From: Marinicella sediminis
GTDB lineage: Bacteria; Pseudomonadota; Gammaproteobacteria; Xanthomonadales; Marinicellaceae
Reading direction: 5' to 3'
DNA: 64,000 nucleotides
Assembly (NCBI RefSeq): GCF_002000055.1
Contig: NZ_MVBD01000007.1
Span: 1 to 64,000 of the forward strand
The notes beneath the pieces were generated by a model. The model was not told where the DNA came from. It made no database searches and saw only the letters and a program-made list of their open reading frames with translations. Positions 51,982-61,128 of the stretch are shown here, piece by piece. Both the position numbers and the translations under genes were made by a program. Position 1 is the stretch's first letter. Every line of letters begins with the position of its first letter.

Positions 51982-53840
51982 CCCTCCAATTCCTCGCTGA
52001 GCTCCAGCCATTCGGCTTCGTACTCATCCAGTTCAGCTTTCAGGCGGGCGGAGTCCTGCATGCAGCGGTTCAATTCATGCTGGTTTTCCGCTTCATAGAT
52101 ATCGGCATCGCCCAGGCGAGCAGTGACATCGGTGAGTTTCTGGTTCACCTGATCGATCAGTTTGTCGAGTTTCTGCAGGCGGTTTTTGGCCGCTTTGTTG
52201 GCTTTGTGATCCTGTTTCTTGTTGATCGGCACCACGTTGTTTTTGGCCGCTTCTTCGGCTTCGGCCTGCTTCAGTTGTTGTTTGATGAAGCTTTGGTATT
52301 CATCCAGGTCACCATCAAAAGGGTGAATCTGACCCCGGTCGATGTAAACCATTTCATCGATCACTGAATTGAGCATGTGTTTGTCATGCGACACCAGAAT
52401 CACCGCTCCTTCATAATCCTGCAAGGCGAAACTGATGGCATCGCGCATGTTGAGGTCCAGGTGGTTGGTCGGCTCATCCAGCAACAACAAGTCTGGGCGC
52501 TGGTAAACAATCAGTGCGAGGGCCAGACGGGCTTTTTCCCCACCGGAAAAGGGAGCCACTGGCGTGTCGGCTTTTTCGCCGCGGAAACCAAATCCCCCGA
52601 GGAAGTTTTTTACATCTTGTTCGGTGGCTTCCGGATCCAGTTGCAGCACATGCTCGATGGCCGAAGAGCTTCCATCCAACTGTTCCAGCTGATGTTGGGC
52701 AAAATAGCCAATGTGCAGATCCTTGGCGGTTTTGAGTTCACCGCCCTGCAGCGCCTTGTCGCCAGACATGGCCTTGATCAGGGTCGATTTACCCGCACCG
52801 TTGCGTCCCAACAATCCAATCCGTGCACCGGCGGTGACCGAAAAATTCAAGTCATTGAACACCAGGTGTTCTCCATAACCTATGTCGGCATGCTCCAGCT
52901 CAACGATCTGGTGTCTGAGATTCTGACAAGGATAAAAAGTAAAGTGAAACGGATTTTCGGCTTGCGCCGCAGCAATGGTGTCCATCCGTTCCAATGCCTT
53001 CAATCGACTTTGTGCCTGCTTGGCTTTACTGGCTTTGTAACGGAAACGGTCCACATAAGATTGCATGTGGGCGATTTGTTTTTGCTGTTTCTCAAACATG
53101 GCTTGTTGCAGGGCCAGGCGTTCCATACGGACTTTCTCGAATGCCGAATAGTTACCGCTGTACAGCGTCAGTTGTTCGTGCTCAATGTGCAGGATGTGTT
53201 TGACCACCCCATCAAGAAAATCCCGGTCATGCGAAATCAGCAACAAAGTGCCTTCATAGCGTTTGAGCCAATCCTGTAGCCACACCACGGCTTCCAGGTC
53301 GAGGTGATTGGTCGGCTCATCAAGCAACAACAAATCAGAGGGACACATCAGTGCCTGTGCCAGATTCAAGCGCATCCGCCAGCCACCAGAAAAAGATTTG
53401 ACCGCTTGGTTTTCTTCTCCCACTCCGAATCCCAGGCCATGTAACAAGCGTCCGGCGCGGGCATGAGCGGCATAACCACCCACCCGCTCCATCTCGGCAT
53501 ACAGTTCAGCCAGTTGTTCATGTTGTTCTTGATCGGTTGCCTTGGCGATGCGCTGTTCAATCTGGCGAAACACCACATCCCCATCCAGCACATAATCAAG
53601 GGCACTCATGTCCAGCGCCGGGGTTTCCTGTTTGACATGGGCAATTTGCCAGTTTTTTGGCACACTACATTCACCAAGATCCGCCTGTAACCCACCCATC
53701 AGTAAAGCAAACAGGCTGGATTTGCCGGTGCCATTGGCGCCAGTCAGGCCCACTTTGTGGCCGGGGTGGATGCTTACCGAAGCCTCAGAAAACAGCAATT
53801 TGTGGCCCCTGCGAAGGGACAGGTTGGTCAATTGAATCAT
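51978..53840 (-). CDS. ABC-F family ATPase (YheS/Uup-like)
   Basis: A 620-aa soluble protein with two ABC modules: Walker A GANGTGKSS and GRNGAGKST, signatures FSGGWRMRL and FSGGEKARL, Walker B LLLLDEPTNHLD twice. No membrane helix. A linker (GNYSAFEKVRMERLALQQAMFEKQQKQI) lies between modules, and a C-terminal coiled-coil (RLQKLDKLIDQVNQKLTDV) follows. ABC-F proteins act on ribosomes to regulate or rescue translation. Start MIQLTNLSLRRG at 53840; ATG 53849 is also possible. Confidence 0.93.
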   Translation of the reverse strand: MIQLTNLSLRRGHKLLFSEASVSIHPGHKVGLTGANGTGKSSLFALLMGGLQADLGECSVPKNWQIAHVKQETPALDMSALDYVLDGDVVFRQIEQRIAKATDQEQHEQLAELYAEMERVGGYAAHARAGRLLHGLGFGVGEENQAVKSFSGGWRMRLNLAQALMCPSDLLLLDEPTNHLDLEAVVWLQDWLKRYEGTLLLISHDRDFLDGVVKHILHIEHEQLTLYSGNYSAFEKVRMERLALQQAMFEKQQKQIAHMQSYVDRFRYKASKAKQAQSRLKALERMDTIAAAQAENPFHFTFYPCQNLRHQIVELEHADIGYGEHLVFNDLNFSVTAGARIGLLGRNGAGKSTLIKAMSGDKALQGGELKTAKDLHIGYFAQHQLEQLDGSSSAIEHVLQLDPEATEQDVKNFLGGFGFRGEKADTPVAPFSGGEKARLALALIVYQRPDLLLLDEPTNHLDLNMRDAISFALQDYEGAVILVSHDKHMLNSVIDEMVYIDRGQIHPFDGDLDEYQSFIKQQLKQAEAEEAAKNNVVPINKKQDHKANKAAKNRLQKLDKLIDQVNQKLTDVTARLGDADIYEAENQHELNRCMQDSARLKAELDEYEAEWLELSEELEG

Positions 53841-53915
53841 GCGCGTCATTCTGGCTGAGACCAGCAGTAAAATCAATTATAATCGTTGAAGTCTTTATAA
53901 TATGAGGGGTTGGAT

Positions 53916-54134
53916 ATGTCGGAAGAAAAAATCATTGGACTGTTGTTTGTCATCATGTCGCTGTTCATCCTGATGGCCGCCTTCTTCTACCGACTGATGC
54001 GGGAGACTCGCCAAATCAACGACAGCCTCAAAGACATTGCCGAATCTCAAAGGATTCTCGCCAACAACCCAAAAAACTTCGAAGAAAAGAAAAAAATCAA
54101 CGCCCTGAAGAATCAGTCGCCGTTTGATGGTTGA
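53916..54134 (+). CDS. Small single-TM membrane protein
   Basis: A 72-aa protein: MSEEKIIGLLFVIMSLFILMAAFF forms one membrane helix, followed by a charged helix (LMRETRQINDSLKDIAESQRIL) and a Lys-rich tail. GAGGGG at 53904-53909 is a strong ribosome site for ATG 53916. It is divergent from the ABC-F gene. Function unknown. Confidence 0.75.
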   Translation: MSEEKIIGLLFVIMSLFILMAAFFYRLMRETRQINDSLKDIAESQRILANNPKNFEEKKKINALKNQSPFDG

Positions 54135-54655
54135 AATGAACCGGACATAAATGAATGGCTTATCGTAACCCAGCTGGGCTTTAAGGGTATTTCTGACCGG
54201 GTATAGTTTATGACCTTTGATCCCAATAGACCCGTTCCAGCTGCTGGCGGATGTTCCTCAGCGACTGGTACTGAGGACCCTCTTAATTGGGATACCTGGT
54301 GCCTGACATGACCAAGTTGATGGCTTGATAAACACAAAGAAAGTCAGTATCGTTAAACCTGAACCGTTGTTTAAGTACTGCATTGGGAACCAGCCCCAGT
54401 GTACCTGCTTTCCCGCAATGACTCAATTCCCCGACAATGGCATAAAATGCCCTCAAATCATTGCCGGAAAGGGTAAATTGTAATCTGCTTTTGTTCATAT
54501 GATTTCAACTCATATTTGCTCAGTATCATCAAGAAATGGTTGACCAATGAAACAAAGACCACACATTTTAAATGGCATTTTTAGTGCCAAAGTCTACCGA
54601 CCAGTCATCGGTCTTGTTCCTGATCAATCATTTCTAAACCTGAAAAGCTTCGTGT
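54135..54655. other. Intergenic stretch with one weak minus-strand ORF
   Basis: Apart from the weak ORF at 54283-54498 I see no gene. No clear terminator is visible after the small membrane protein gene. Confidence 0.4.
54283..54498 (-). CDS. Possible small protein, 71 aa
   Basis: MNKSRLQFTLSGNDLRAFYAIVGELSHCGKAG..., with a fairly protein-like composition and helix-forming start, but no good Shine-Dalgarno and no family recognised. It may be a remnant. Confidence 0.35.
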   Translation of the reverse strand: MNKSRLQFTLSGNDLRAFYAIVGELSHCGKAGTLGLVPNAVLKQRFRFNDTDFLCVYQAINLVMSGTRYPN

Positions 54656-55114
54656 TCAATCCAGTCGTGTGATTTGGTCAAGATCACTGACAATGATGTG
54701 TGTTTGAAAATAATATTTTTCGGTTCGCCTGCCATTCGAGAAGAACCAAACTTTCATTCTTTTGGCTTCCCCTCTGACCAAAATGGTGTGGTCTTCAAAG
54801 TAACTTCTGATGTTTTCATTGTATTTTTTCTGAAAGGCTTCCTGGAATGAAGGTAACAATGTGACGGTTATGTTCCTTCGGTCCCGGTAATCTTCCTGTG
54901 TGTTCAAAAAAAGTCTGGCTAATTGTTTACCAGAGTTTTTGATGTGCAGTTTAAATTCACCGGTTAAGCCATCTGGTGCCCTGGCTTCGGTTTTTTCTAT
55001 GATTTCCCAAACAGAATAATGGCCAGAAGGTAATGGTTTGACTGTATCAACCTGCTGACAACCGATGATAAAAAAGAACAAGATTTGGCTGATGATGAGA
55101 CGTTTGTTATTCAT
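54656..55114 (-). CDS. Small lipoprotein
   Basis: A 152-aa protein with a lipoprotein signal MNNKRLIISQILFFFIIGC, Cys19 lipidated, and SD AAAGGA. The mature protein is basic and beta-rich (SGHYSVWEIIEKTEARAPDGLTGEFKLHIKN), ending TEKYYFQTHIIVSDLDQITRLD. No catalytic motif. Unknown family; likely bound to the outer or inner membrane. Confidence 0.72.
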   Translation of the reverse strand: MNNKRLIISQILFFFIIGCQQVDTVKPLPSGHYSVWEIIEKTEARAPDGLTGEFKLHIKNSGKQLARLFLNTQEDYRDRRNITVTLLPSFQEAFQKKYNENIRSYFEDHTILVRGEAKRMKVWFFSNGRRTEKYYFQTHIIVSDLDQITRLD

Positions 55115-55355
55115 GATATTCCTTTAAATAGTTATTTCTGGACTCCATTTATCAGTGAGAATGGCCAAACAAGTAAGCAATGATTCAAGCACCGTTACTC
55201 ACAATGATGCATTATAAACCATTCCGCTTAGCACCACAGTCATAAAATTTCACCGTTGACCTCACTTCCCAGGCATACTCAAGCTACCTATGACTGATTG
55301 GTGTGATTGACATATACAGGACATGTGAGCCATACCAGCACAAATGCGAAGCTGA

Positions 55356-55493
55356 AGGATTCATCAACATGGACATACCTGGATTGATCCCCTGGTTTTC
55401 ACCATGGATGGCGATGTGCAGCGATGGCAGGATGTGAAAGCTGTCAAACACAAGGATGACGGTACAGAAATTCTTCTGAAATGCTTAAATTAA
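55356..55493 (+). pseudogene. Possible C-terminal gene remnant
   Basis: An open frame of 45 codons without a proper start ends in TAA and reads ...WIDPLVFTMDGDVQRW, then QDVKAVKHKDDGTEILLKCLN, which has the look of a real protein C-terminus. No homologue is recalled and no start or ribosome site is apparent. Confidence 0.3.
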
Positions 55494-55589
55494 CACGTTG
55501 CCTTTGACTATTGGGCGGTCATAAATCGATGGCACAGCTGAGTCTGTATGATTGTTAAACTCTTAATGAGGGATTGGTAAATCTTAGGG

Positions 55590-55621
55590 AGATTGCCGCG
55601 TCGCTTTACTCCTCGCAATGA
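55590..55621. repeat. Widespread TCATTGCGAG palindrome (inverted copy)
   Basis: AGATTGCCGCGTCG, then CTCCTCGCAATGA is the reverse complement form of the element at 49961-49993. Confidence 0.75.
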
Positions 55622-55748
55622 TCGAGACACTTTGTTGGCTTTAGGTGACGAAGCAAGCCAGATAATCAACTCATCAATGTCTGCGCAGTGGTTGCGGTAT
55701 ATTTCAGCAACAATTGAATGTTTTGCAGAGCCACCTTCCATGTTGATT

Positions 55749-55848
55749 GTTAGGCCAGATCATGAAAACATGACGGTTTGACGGCACGGCAAGAAGTCTT
55801 GTTTGAATGATCGATCAGGCCGTGAGCGAACCGAGCCAGATTAGCAAC
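55749..55848 (+). repeat. Dispersed repeat, copy B
   Basis: It matches copy A at 10725-10822 over about 100 bases (GTTAGGCCAGATCATG, CGGTTTGACGG, GAATGATCGATCAGGCCG, GTGAGCGAACCGAGCCAGA). Its end runs into the tandem repeat array. Confidence 0.65.
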
Positions 55849-56125
55849 TCATTAATGGCTCTGAAGAGGTTACGGTTTTTTCCGCAGCAAAAAGAAGTGG
55901 CTCCGCAGCAAACAGCTCTACATGTTGCTGGTTGGCGAGTTTACGAGCCAGATAAGCAACTCATTAATGGCTCTGGAGAGGTTACGGTTTTTTCCGCAGG
56001 AAAAAGAAGTGGCTCCGCAGCAAACAGCTCTACATGTTGCTGGTTGGCGAGTTTACGAGCCAGATAAGCAACTCATTAATGGCTCTGGAGAGGTTACGGT
56101 TTTTTCCGCAGGAAAAAGAAGTGGC
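55833..56125. repeat. 112-bp tandem repeat, about 2.6 copies
   Basis: Units begin at 55833, 55945 and 56057 with GAGCCAGAT and are nearly identical; the period is exactly 112 bases, not a multiple of three. The third copy is cut after about 69 bases, just before the gpsA stop. Several short inverted repeats inside (GAGCCA/TGGCTC) may fold. No ORF of the expected kind is conserved across units. Confidence 0.85.
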
Positions 56126-56141
56126 CTCGTAAGAAACCTCA

Positions 56142-57131
56142 TCAATCGAATTCGGGCCTGAGATCCCTGCCCATCAGTGCCGTCAAGGCTTCAACGGTGG
56201 TCAATTCGCCATGTACCACTTTCCACACGTGTTCAGTGATTGGCATGTCAATGTCGTGTTTTTTCGCCAGACGCATCACTTCATCGGTGGTGCCGATGCC
56301 TTCGACCACCTGGCCAATGGTTTGCTTGGCTGATTCAATCGATTCACCGCGCCCCAGGGCCAGGCCCATGCGACGGTTACGCGACAGATCACCGGTTGAG
56401 GTGAGCACCAAATCACCCAGGCCTGACAGGCCCATCAGAGTTTCCGGCTTGCAACCCAGGGCTTCACCCAGGCGCATCATTTCCGCCATACCCCGGGTCA
56501 TCAATGCGGCACGGGTGTTATCACCCAGTTGCATGCCATCAGCGATGCCAGTGGCCAGTGCCAGAACATTTTTCACCGCACCACCCAACTCAGCTCCGAT
56601 CACATCTTCGGAAATATAAGCCCTGAAATTATCACTGCGCAGTGCCCAGCTGACCTGTTTGGCGAACTCCTTGTGGCTGGATGCCACTGCCACGAGGGTG
56701 GGTTTATTCATCGCCACATCTTTGGCAAATGACGGTCCGGTCACCAGCGCCATAGGCACCTGGTCGCCAATGATTTCATCGGCCACTTCATGCAAAAACC
56801 GGCCGGTACCGGGCTCAAATCCCTTGCTGGCCCAGGCCAGCGGACGGTCACCCAGCAGGGGTTTGATTTTTTTGAGGATGTCACCAAAAGCATGTGATGG
56901 ACAAACCACCAGCACTGCTTCGCAATGACTGATGGCTTGTTCAAGATTCGCTTCAACAATCAGTTTGCCCGGAAACCGAATGCCAGGCAGGTATCGCTCA
57001 TTGCTGCGCGTTTGTTGCATCGCAGCCATGGCCGCCTGATCACGACCCCACAGGATGGTGTCCCCGTTGCGTGCCAATTGCATCGCCAACGCGGTCCCCC
57101 AGGAGCCGGCACCCAGTACGGCAAACTTCAT
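56142..57131 (-). CDS. gpsA: Glycerol-3-phosphate dehydrogenase [NAD(P)+]
   Basis: A 329-aa enzyme that reduces dihydroxyacetone phosphate to sn-glycerol 3-phosphate for phospholipid synthesis. The N-terminal Rossmann motif is VLGAGSWGTALA; GVV-type segment VTGPSFAKDV, the catalytic Lys in GAVKNVLALATGI, and SGLGDLVLTSTGDLSRNRRMG are all conserved. Its length matches E. coli GpsA (339 aa). The ATG shares one base with the secB stop (TAATG). The conserved order rhodanese-secB-gpsA supports the name. Confidence 0.97.
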   Translation of the reverse strand: MKFAVLGAGSWGTALAMQLARNGDTILWGRDQAAMAAMQQTRSNERYLPGIRFPGKLIVEANLEQAISHCEAVLVVCPSHAFGDILKKIKPLLGDRPLAWASKGFEPGTGRFLHEVADEIIGDQVPMALVTGPSFAKDVAMNKPTLVAVASSHKEFAKQVSWALRSDNFRAYISEDVIGAELGGAVKNVLALATGIADGMQLGDNTRAALMTRGMAEMMRLGEALGCKPETLMGLSGLGDLVLTSTGDLSRNRRMGLALGRGESIESAKQTIGQVVEGIGTTDEVMRLAKKHDIDMPITEHVWKVVHGELTTVEALTALMGRDLRPEFD

Positions 57132-57616
57132 TATTGTTTGGTGCTGCTGGCGGCTTGTTCCTGAGCCTGTTGCATTTGTTGTGCGTACATTTGCTCGAAG
57201 TTAACAGGTTGTAACATCAATGGCTGGAAACCACCTGACAGGACCAGTTCGCTGACCTGTTGTCTGACGTATGGGAACAGCACGTTCGGGCAATACACAC
57301 CCAACGTTTGATGCAGCACCTGATCGGTGAAATTTTGCATCACAAAAACACCAGCCACACAAACTTCAACCAGGTAAGCGGTGCCATCATTGACACTGCA
57401 GGTCACGGTAGAAGTCAACGCCACTTCATAGGTGTTGTCATCCAGTTTGTTGACCTTTTGGTTCATGTTCATTTTGATTTCAGGCTGACCCTGCTCATTG
57501 AAAATGTGCGGTGCCTTGGGGGCTTCAAATGACACGTCTTTGGTGTAAATTTTTTGCAAAGACATGGATGGTCCCTGGTTTTCCGTGTTGGCTGCTGCTT
57601 GATTTTCTTCTGTCAT
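57131..57616 (-). CDS. secB: Protein-export chaperone SecB
   Basis: A 161-aa chaperone that holds precursor proteins unfolded for SecA. LQKIYTKDVSFEAPKAP, the conserved VEVCVAGVFVMQNF strand-helix and CPNVLFPYVRQQVSELVLSGGFQPLMLQPVNFEQMY match the family closely. SD AGGAAATC precedes the ATG. It lies between the rhodanese gene and gpsA as in E. coli, but without grxC. Confidence 0.97.
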   Translation of the reverse strand: MTEENQAAANTENQGPSMSLQKIYTKDVSFEAPKAPHIFNEQGQPEIKMNMNQKVNKLDDNTYEVALTSTVTCSVNDGTAYLVEVCVAGVFVMQNFTDQVLHQTLGVYCPNVLFPYVRQQVSELVLSGGFQPLMLQPVNFEQMYAQQMQQAQEQAASSTKQ

Positions 57617-57676
57617 GATGATTTCCTAATAAAAAAATTTTGGACCGCTTGATCCTTGTGCTATGAGGTTGGTGGT

Positions 57677-58102
57677 TTAACTTTTGGTCAATGGTAATTT
57701 GTCACTGATCCAGGCGTTGATGCCACCCTGTAAGTTGAAAACCTGCTCGAAACCAGCATCTGTCAGTTGCTTGCTGGCGGTTTGTGAGCTTTTGCCGATC
57801 TGGCAACAAACCACCACAGGTTTTTTCTTCAGTTTATTTATCTTGGCTTTGCCTTCGGTGATGTCTGACAAAGGCAGGTTGATGGCATTGACAATGTGAC
57901 CCTGATCAAAGGCTTCTTTGGGGCGCACATCGATCACCTGAGCGTTTTGCTGGTTCACCAATCGGGTCAGTTGATCCACATTGACGTTTTGATGGGTTTG
58001 GCTTTTTTCTTTGTACAAAGCATTGAGAAATAAAAACAATGCCGCCAGAAACATCAGCACCATGAAGGGATGATTGCCCGCAAATTCAACCAATTGTGAC
58101 AT
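57677..58102 (-). CDS. yibN: Membrane-anchored rhodanese-like protein (YibN-type)
   Basis: A 141-aa protein with one N-terminal helix (HPFMVLMFLAALFLFLNALY) and a rhodanese domain (VIDVRPKEAFDQGHIVNAINLP) with the catalytic Cys in VVVCCQIGKSSQTA. Sulfur transfer at the inner face of the membrane is expected. It stands immediately before secB, the position of yibN in E. coli. Confidence 0.87.
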   Translation of the reverse strand: MSQLVEFAGNHPFMVLMFLAALFLFLNALYKEKSQTHQNVNVDQLTRLVNQQNAQVIDVRPKEAFDQGHIVNAINLPLSDITEGKAKINKLKKKPVVVCCQIGKSSQTASKQLTDAGFEQVFNLQGGINAWISDKLPLTKS

Positions 58103-58286
58103 CTGCTGTCCACCTGAAAAATAAAAAAGGACAATATAAGGTATGCGCGTAAAAAATCAAGTCATCGGTCACAAAAAGGCCCGTTATCTGACCGAATCAA
58201 ACAGAATGACCGCGAAAACAGTTTTTTCTGCGGTTTGAGTTTGCTAATATGGCTGCCAATTAACCACCTGTCCCGCACCCAAACCA

Positions 58287-59429
58287 GTGTTATTCCGCCT
58301 ATTGATTTTGTTGTTGAGTCTGATGATTTTGTCATCCGGCATGGCACAGGATGATGTTGATGAGGCTGAGATCAATGCCCGTCTGGCTGACATACGATTG
58401 CGCCTGAGCGATCTCAAAAATGCCCTCAATAAAGCCGAAGGCGAGGAAGCTGGTTTAATCAGGGAACTGGAAGCTCAGGATCAGCGCATCAACCGCCAGG
58501 GCCAGCTGATCAGGGATCTGAAGAGTAAGGTGGCCACCGCTGAAAAACAAATCACCGTTTTAACCGGGGAAATCAACAGTAAAAACAACAGCATCAGTCA
58601 GCAAAAATCACAAATGGGGGAACTGTTGCGGTTGCACATTTTCATCAATCATGACCGGATTCTGAAAATGATGTTGCTCAATCCCAACACCAGGCAGGCT
58701 GAAATCACCCAGCATCAGATTAAATACCTGCAGCACCAGCTGTATGAATTGATCAAAAACATTGCTTTGGAAATCAAACAACTTGAAGCCTATCAACTGC
58801 GTATCAGTGAACAGAAAGATCAATTGCTGGCACAACAAAATGAATTACAGACTGAACAGTCGGCCATGCTCGAACAAAAAAGACAGCGGGCAGTTGTGCT
58901 GGCCGAGCTCCGAAAAACCATCCGCAGTTACCAAACCGAGAATGACACCCTGAGTAAAGACTCTCAAAGGCTCAATCAACTGCTGTTACAAATCACCCAA
59001 TACCTGGATGACTTGCCTGAAAACCTGGGTGAAGACACCTCTTTCGCCGGCTTGAAAGGCCGTTTGAATAAACCCCTGGATGGATCCATCATTCGATCGT
59101 TCCGCTCACTGCGGGCCGGCTACAGTCGCTGGGACGGGGTGGTGATTGGTGATGAGCCCGGTGAGAACGTGGTGGCTTCGGCTTATGGTCGGGTGGCATT
59201 TGCCGACTGGTTGCGTGGTTATGGCTTGCTGATCGTGCTGGACCATGGTGATGAGTACATGACCCTCTATGGTCACAATGAATCACTGCTGGCTGAAGTG
59301 GGTGACTGGGTTCAGGCCGGGCAGGTAATCGCCACAGCCGGAAATTCAGGAAACATCGACCCCACCGGCGTATATTTCGAGATCCGCAAGGCTGCCGACC
59401 CCACCAACCCAATGCCCTGGTTTAAGTAG
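58287..59429 (+). CDS. envC: EnvC-like murein hydrolase activator (degenerate LytM)
   Basis: A 380-aa periplasmic protein. GTG 58287 opens a signal peptide (MLFRLLILLLSLMILSSGMA). Long coiled coils (residues about 22-245, for example LRLSDLKNALNKAEGEEAGLIREL) precede a C-terminal LytM/M23 domain (DGVVIGDEPGENVVASAYGRVAFADWLRGYGLLIVLDHGDEYMTLYGHN). The zinc ligands are degenerate (SRWDG and VYFEIR replace the HxxxD and HxH), as in EnvC, which activates the amidases AmiA/AmiB at the division septum. It is divergent from the yibN-secB-gpsA block, near its usual position. Confidence 0.87.
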   Translation: MLFRLLILLLSLMILSSGMAQDDVDEAEINARLADIRLRLSDLKNALNKAEGEEAGLIRELEAQDQRINRQGQLIRDLKSKVATAEKQITVLTGEINSKNNSISQQKSQMGELLRLHIFINHDRILKMMLLNPNTRQAEITQHQIKYLQHQLYELIKNIALEIKQLEAYQLRISEQKDQLLAQQNELQTEQSAMLEQKRQRAVVLAELRKTIRSYQTENDTLSKDSQRLNQLLLQITQYLDDLPENLGEDTSFAGLKGRLNKPLDGSIIRSFRSLRAGYSRWDGVVIGDEPGENVVASAYGRVAFADWLRGYGLLIVLDHGDEYMTLYGHNESLLAEVGDWVQAGQVIATAGNSGNIDPTGVYFEIRKAADPTNPMPWFK

Positions 59430-59655
59430 ATTCAACCACAGGCAGGTCATCATTTGTTGTTGCGTGTTGATGACTGCCTGGCAGTTGACCACACCGCCAC
59501 CAGAATACGACAAGGTGGTGATAAAAACGAGACATCAATTGAAAAAACTTGATTTGAATTTCATCTGAGCTTTTGATTCAGACTTCATTCAGTTTGCTGG
59601 GATTATGATTAATAGAACAACACATTTATACCCTGAAAACACCAAGGAGAAAGAC

Positions 59656-60057
59656 ATGAAACGCATCACCATACTCGTCACACTGCTGTTGAGCAGTACC
59701 GTTTTTGCCTACGATTTCGCCTCACCGAGCGAACCGTCTGCCAAAATCATCATGAACCATTCAATCAATGCCAAGCAATTGTTTCCAATGAGGTTATTGA
59801 TGGTTAATGGTGAAAACATCACTGTACGCGGTTCGGCTGTTTGGCTGTCACCTGGTGAGTATGAACTGCGGTTTTCACCGACCATCGATACCAATTACAC
59901 CACCAAAACTGTGAGCGTCAGAGAACGCAATGGTATGCGGGAACTGAAAAACACCCTGAAAATCACCGTGGAAGACGGTAAGTCCTACTATGTGGCTTAT
60001 GATGCATCCAGCAGCGAAACCAAAGACTGGGAACCGGTGGTTTATAAAGTGAAATAA
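59656..60057 (+). CDS. Small exported protein (DUF2057-like)
   Basis: A 133-aa protein with signal peptide MKRITILVTLLLSSTVFA and SD AAGGAG. The mature part, with LSPGEYELRFSP and KNTLKITVEDGKSYYVAYDASS, resembles DUF2057/PEGA-like proteins of the envelope, a family with no assigned function. A terminator follows directly. Confidence 0.65.
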   Translation: MKRITILVTLLLSSTVFAYDFASPSEPSAKIIMNHSINAKQLFPMRLLMVNGENITVRGSAVWLSPGEYELRFSPTIDTNYTTKTVSVRERNGMRELKNTLKITVEDGKSYYVAYDASSSETKDWEPVVYKVK

Positions 60058-60076
60058 TTCACACTTTTTACCTCGT

Positions 60077-60112
60077 AAGGCCGGTGACTCTTTGGATGAA
60101 CCGGCCTTTTTT
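60077..60112. terminator. Rho-independent terminator
   Basis: AAGGCCGGT (60077-60085) and ACCGGCCTT (60100-60108) form a stem followed by Ts. It is shared between convergent genes. Confidence 0.85.
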
Positions 60113-60123
60113 ATGTGTGTGTC

Positions 60124-61128
60124 TTATTCGTCACCGTAGATCGCAACCGCAGATTTTTCAGGAGTTCGGTAACCCCGGTACATCCCTGGGGTATTGAACA
60201 CCATCACCGGGTTACCTTGTGGGTCCATGCCGATGATGCCACCGGATCCACCCACCTCATTGAGCTCCTGCATGATCACTTCATCAGCAGCCTGCTGTAA
60301 TGATTTACCTTGATATCGCACCCGGGCACAGATGTCATGGGCCACTGCATAACGTATGAAAAACTCCCCATGACCGGTCGCCGAAATCCCGCAACTGCGG
60401 TTATCGGCATAGGTACCTGCGCCAATCACCGGGGAATCGCCGATCCTGCCCCAGGCTTTGTATGTCATCCCACCGGTTGACGTCCCCGCAGCAATGGTTC
60501 CATGCTGATCAAAGGCCACGGCACCCACTGTGCCAAACTTGAATTCGGCATCCAGTACATCTTGTCCATCAGCGGTTTCTGCTTGTTTGGCTCGGGTTTT
60601 GGCATCCACTTCCTGCCAGGCTTTGAACCTGGCTTCGGTGTCAAAGTAATTGTTCTCAACCTGTTCCAGTCCGCGCAGTTTGGAAAACGTGTCAGCCCCA
60701 CTGCCTGCCAACATCACGTGGGGGGAGTTAAGCATCACCTGTTCTGCTGCCATGATCGGGTTTTTGGTGAATGACACGCCAGCCACAGCACCAGCCTGCA
60801 GATCACTGCCTCGCATGATTGAAGCATCCAATTCATGTTTCCCGGGTTTGGTATACACCGCTCCTTTACCGGCATTGAAATGTGGTGCATCTTCCATCAC
60901 TTTGATCGCCGCTATGATTGCCTGGGTCGAATCGCCTCCGCCTTCCAGCACCGCATATCCTGCGTTCAGAGCGTCCTGCAATGACTGTTTGATGGCTTGT
61001 TCTTGTTCAGTGCTCAACTGATCCCGTTTGATGGTTCCGGCACCGCCGTGTATGACAAGAGAAATTTGTTGTTCTGCGGCCATGGCCAGTCCCCCCAGTA
61101 AGCACAATAATGTGGTGATGATTTTCAT
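60124..61128 (-). CDS. iaaA: Exported isoaspartyl peptidase/L-asparaginase (Ntn hydrolase)
   Basis: A 334-aa Ntn-hydrolase with signal peptide MKIITTLLCLLGGLAMA, unlike the cytoplasmic E. coli enzyme. The precursor self-cleaves before the catalytic Thr200 in FGTVGAVAFD; GNTPGMYRGY-like and GTSTGGMTYKAWGRIGDSPVIGAG complete the active-site region. It hydrolyses isoaspartyl dipeptides and asparagine in the periplasm, likely for nutrient use or repair. Gene symbol by family resemblance only. Confidence 0.9.
   Translation of the reverse strand: MKIITTLLCLLGGLAMAAEQQISLVIHGGAGTIKRDQLSTEQEQAIKQSLQDALNAGYAVLEGGGDSTQAIIAAIKVMEDAPHFNAGKGAVYTKPGKHELDASIMRGSDLQAGAVAGVSFTKNPIMAAEQVMLNSPHVMLAGSGADTFSKLRGLEQVENNYFDTEARFKAWQEVDAKTRAKQAETADGQDVLDAEFKFGTVGAVAFDQHGTIAAGTSTGGMTYKAWGRIGDSPVIGAGTYADNRSCGISATGHGEFFIRYAVAHDICARVRYQGKSLQQAADEVIMQELNEVGGSGGIIGMDPQGNPVMVFNTPGMYRGYRTPEKSAVAIYGDE

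Larger units (their letters stand above)
55115..56141. other. Non-coding repeat region next to gpsA
   Basis: Over a kilobase without a sound gene. It contains a coding remnant at 55356-55493, a widespread palindrome at 55590-55621, dispersed repeat copy B at 55749-55848 and a 112-bp tandem repeat at 55833-56125. It looks like accumulated mobile or repeat debris. Confidence 0.6.

Noticed and set aside
52377-53279. Plus-strand ORF of 300 codons inside the ABC-F gene
   Set aside because: It is antisense to a clear two-module ABC-F protein and has no family features.
51978-53840. ABC-F protein as an antibiotic-resistance determinant
   Set aside because: The layout fits the housekeeping YheS/Uup group, which is common in all gammaproteobacteria; nothing points to resistance.
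55508-55741. Minus-strand ORF of 77 codons near gpsA
   Set aside because: It runs through the widespread TCATTGCGAG palindrome, a frequent source of false ORFs.
55833-56125. Tandem 112-bp repeat as a CRISPR array
   Set aside because: Whole units repeat without unique spacers, and no cas genes are present.
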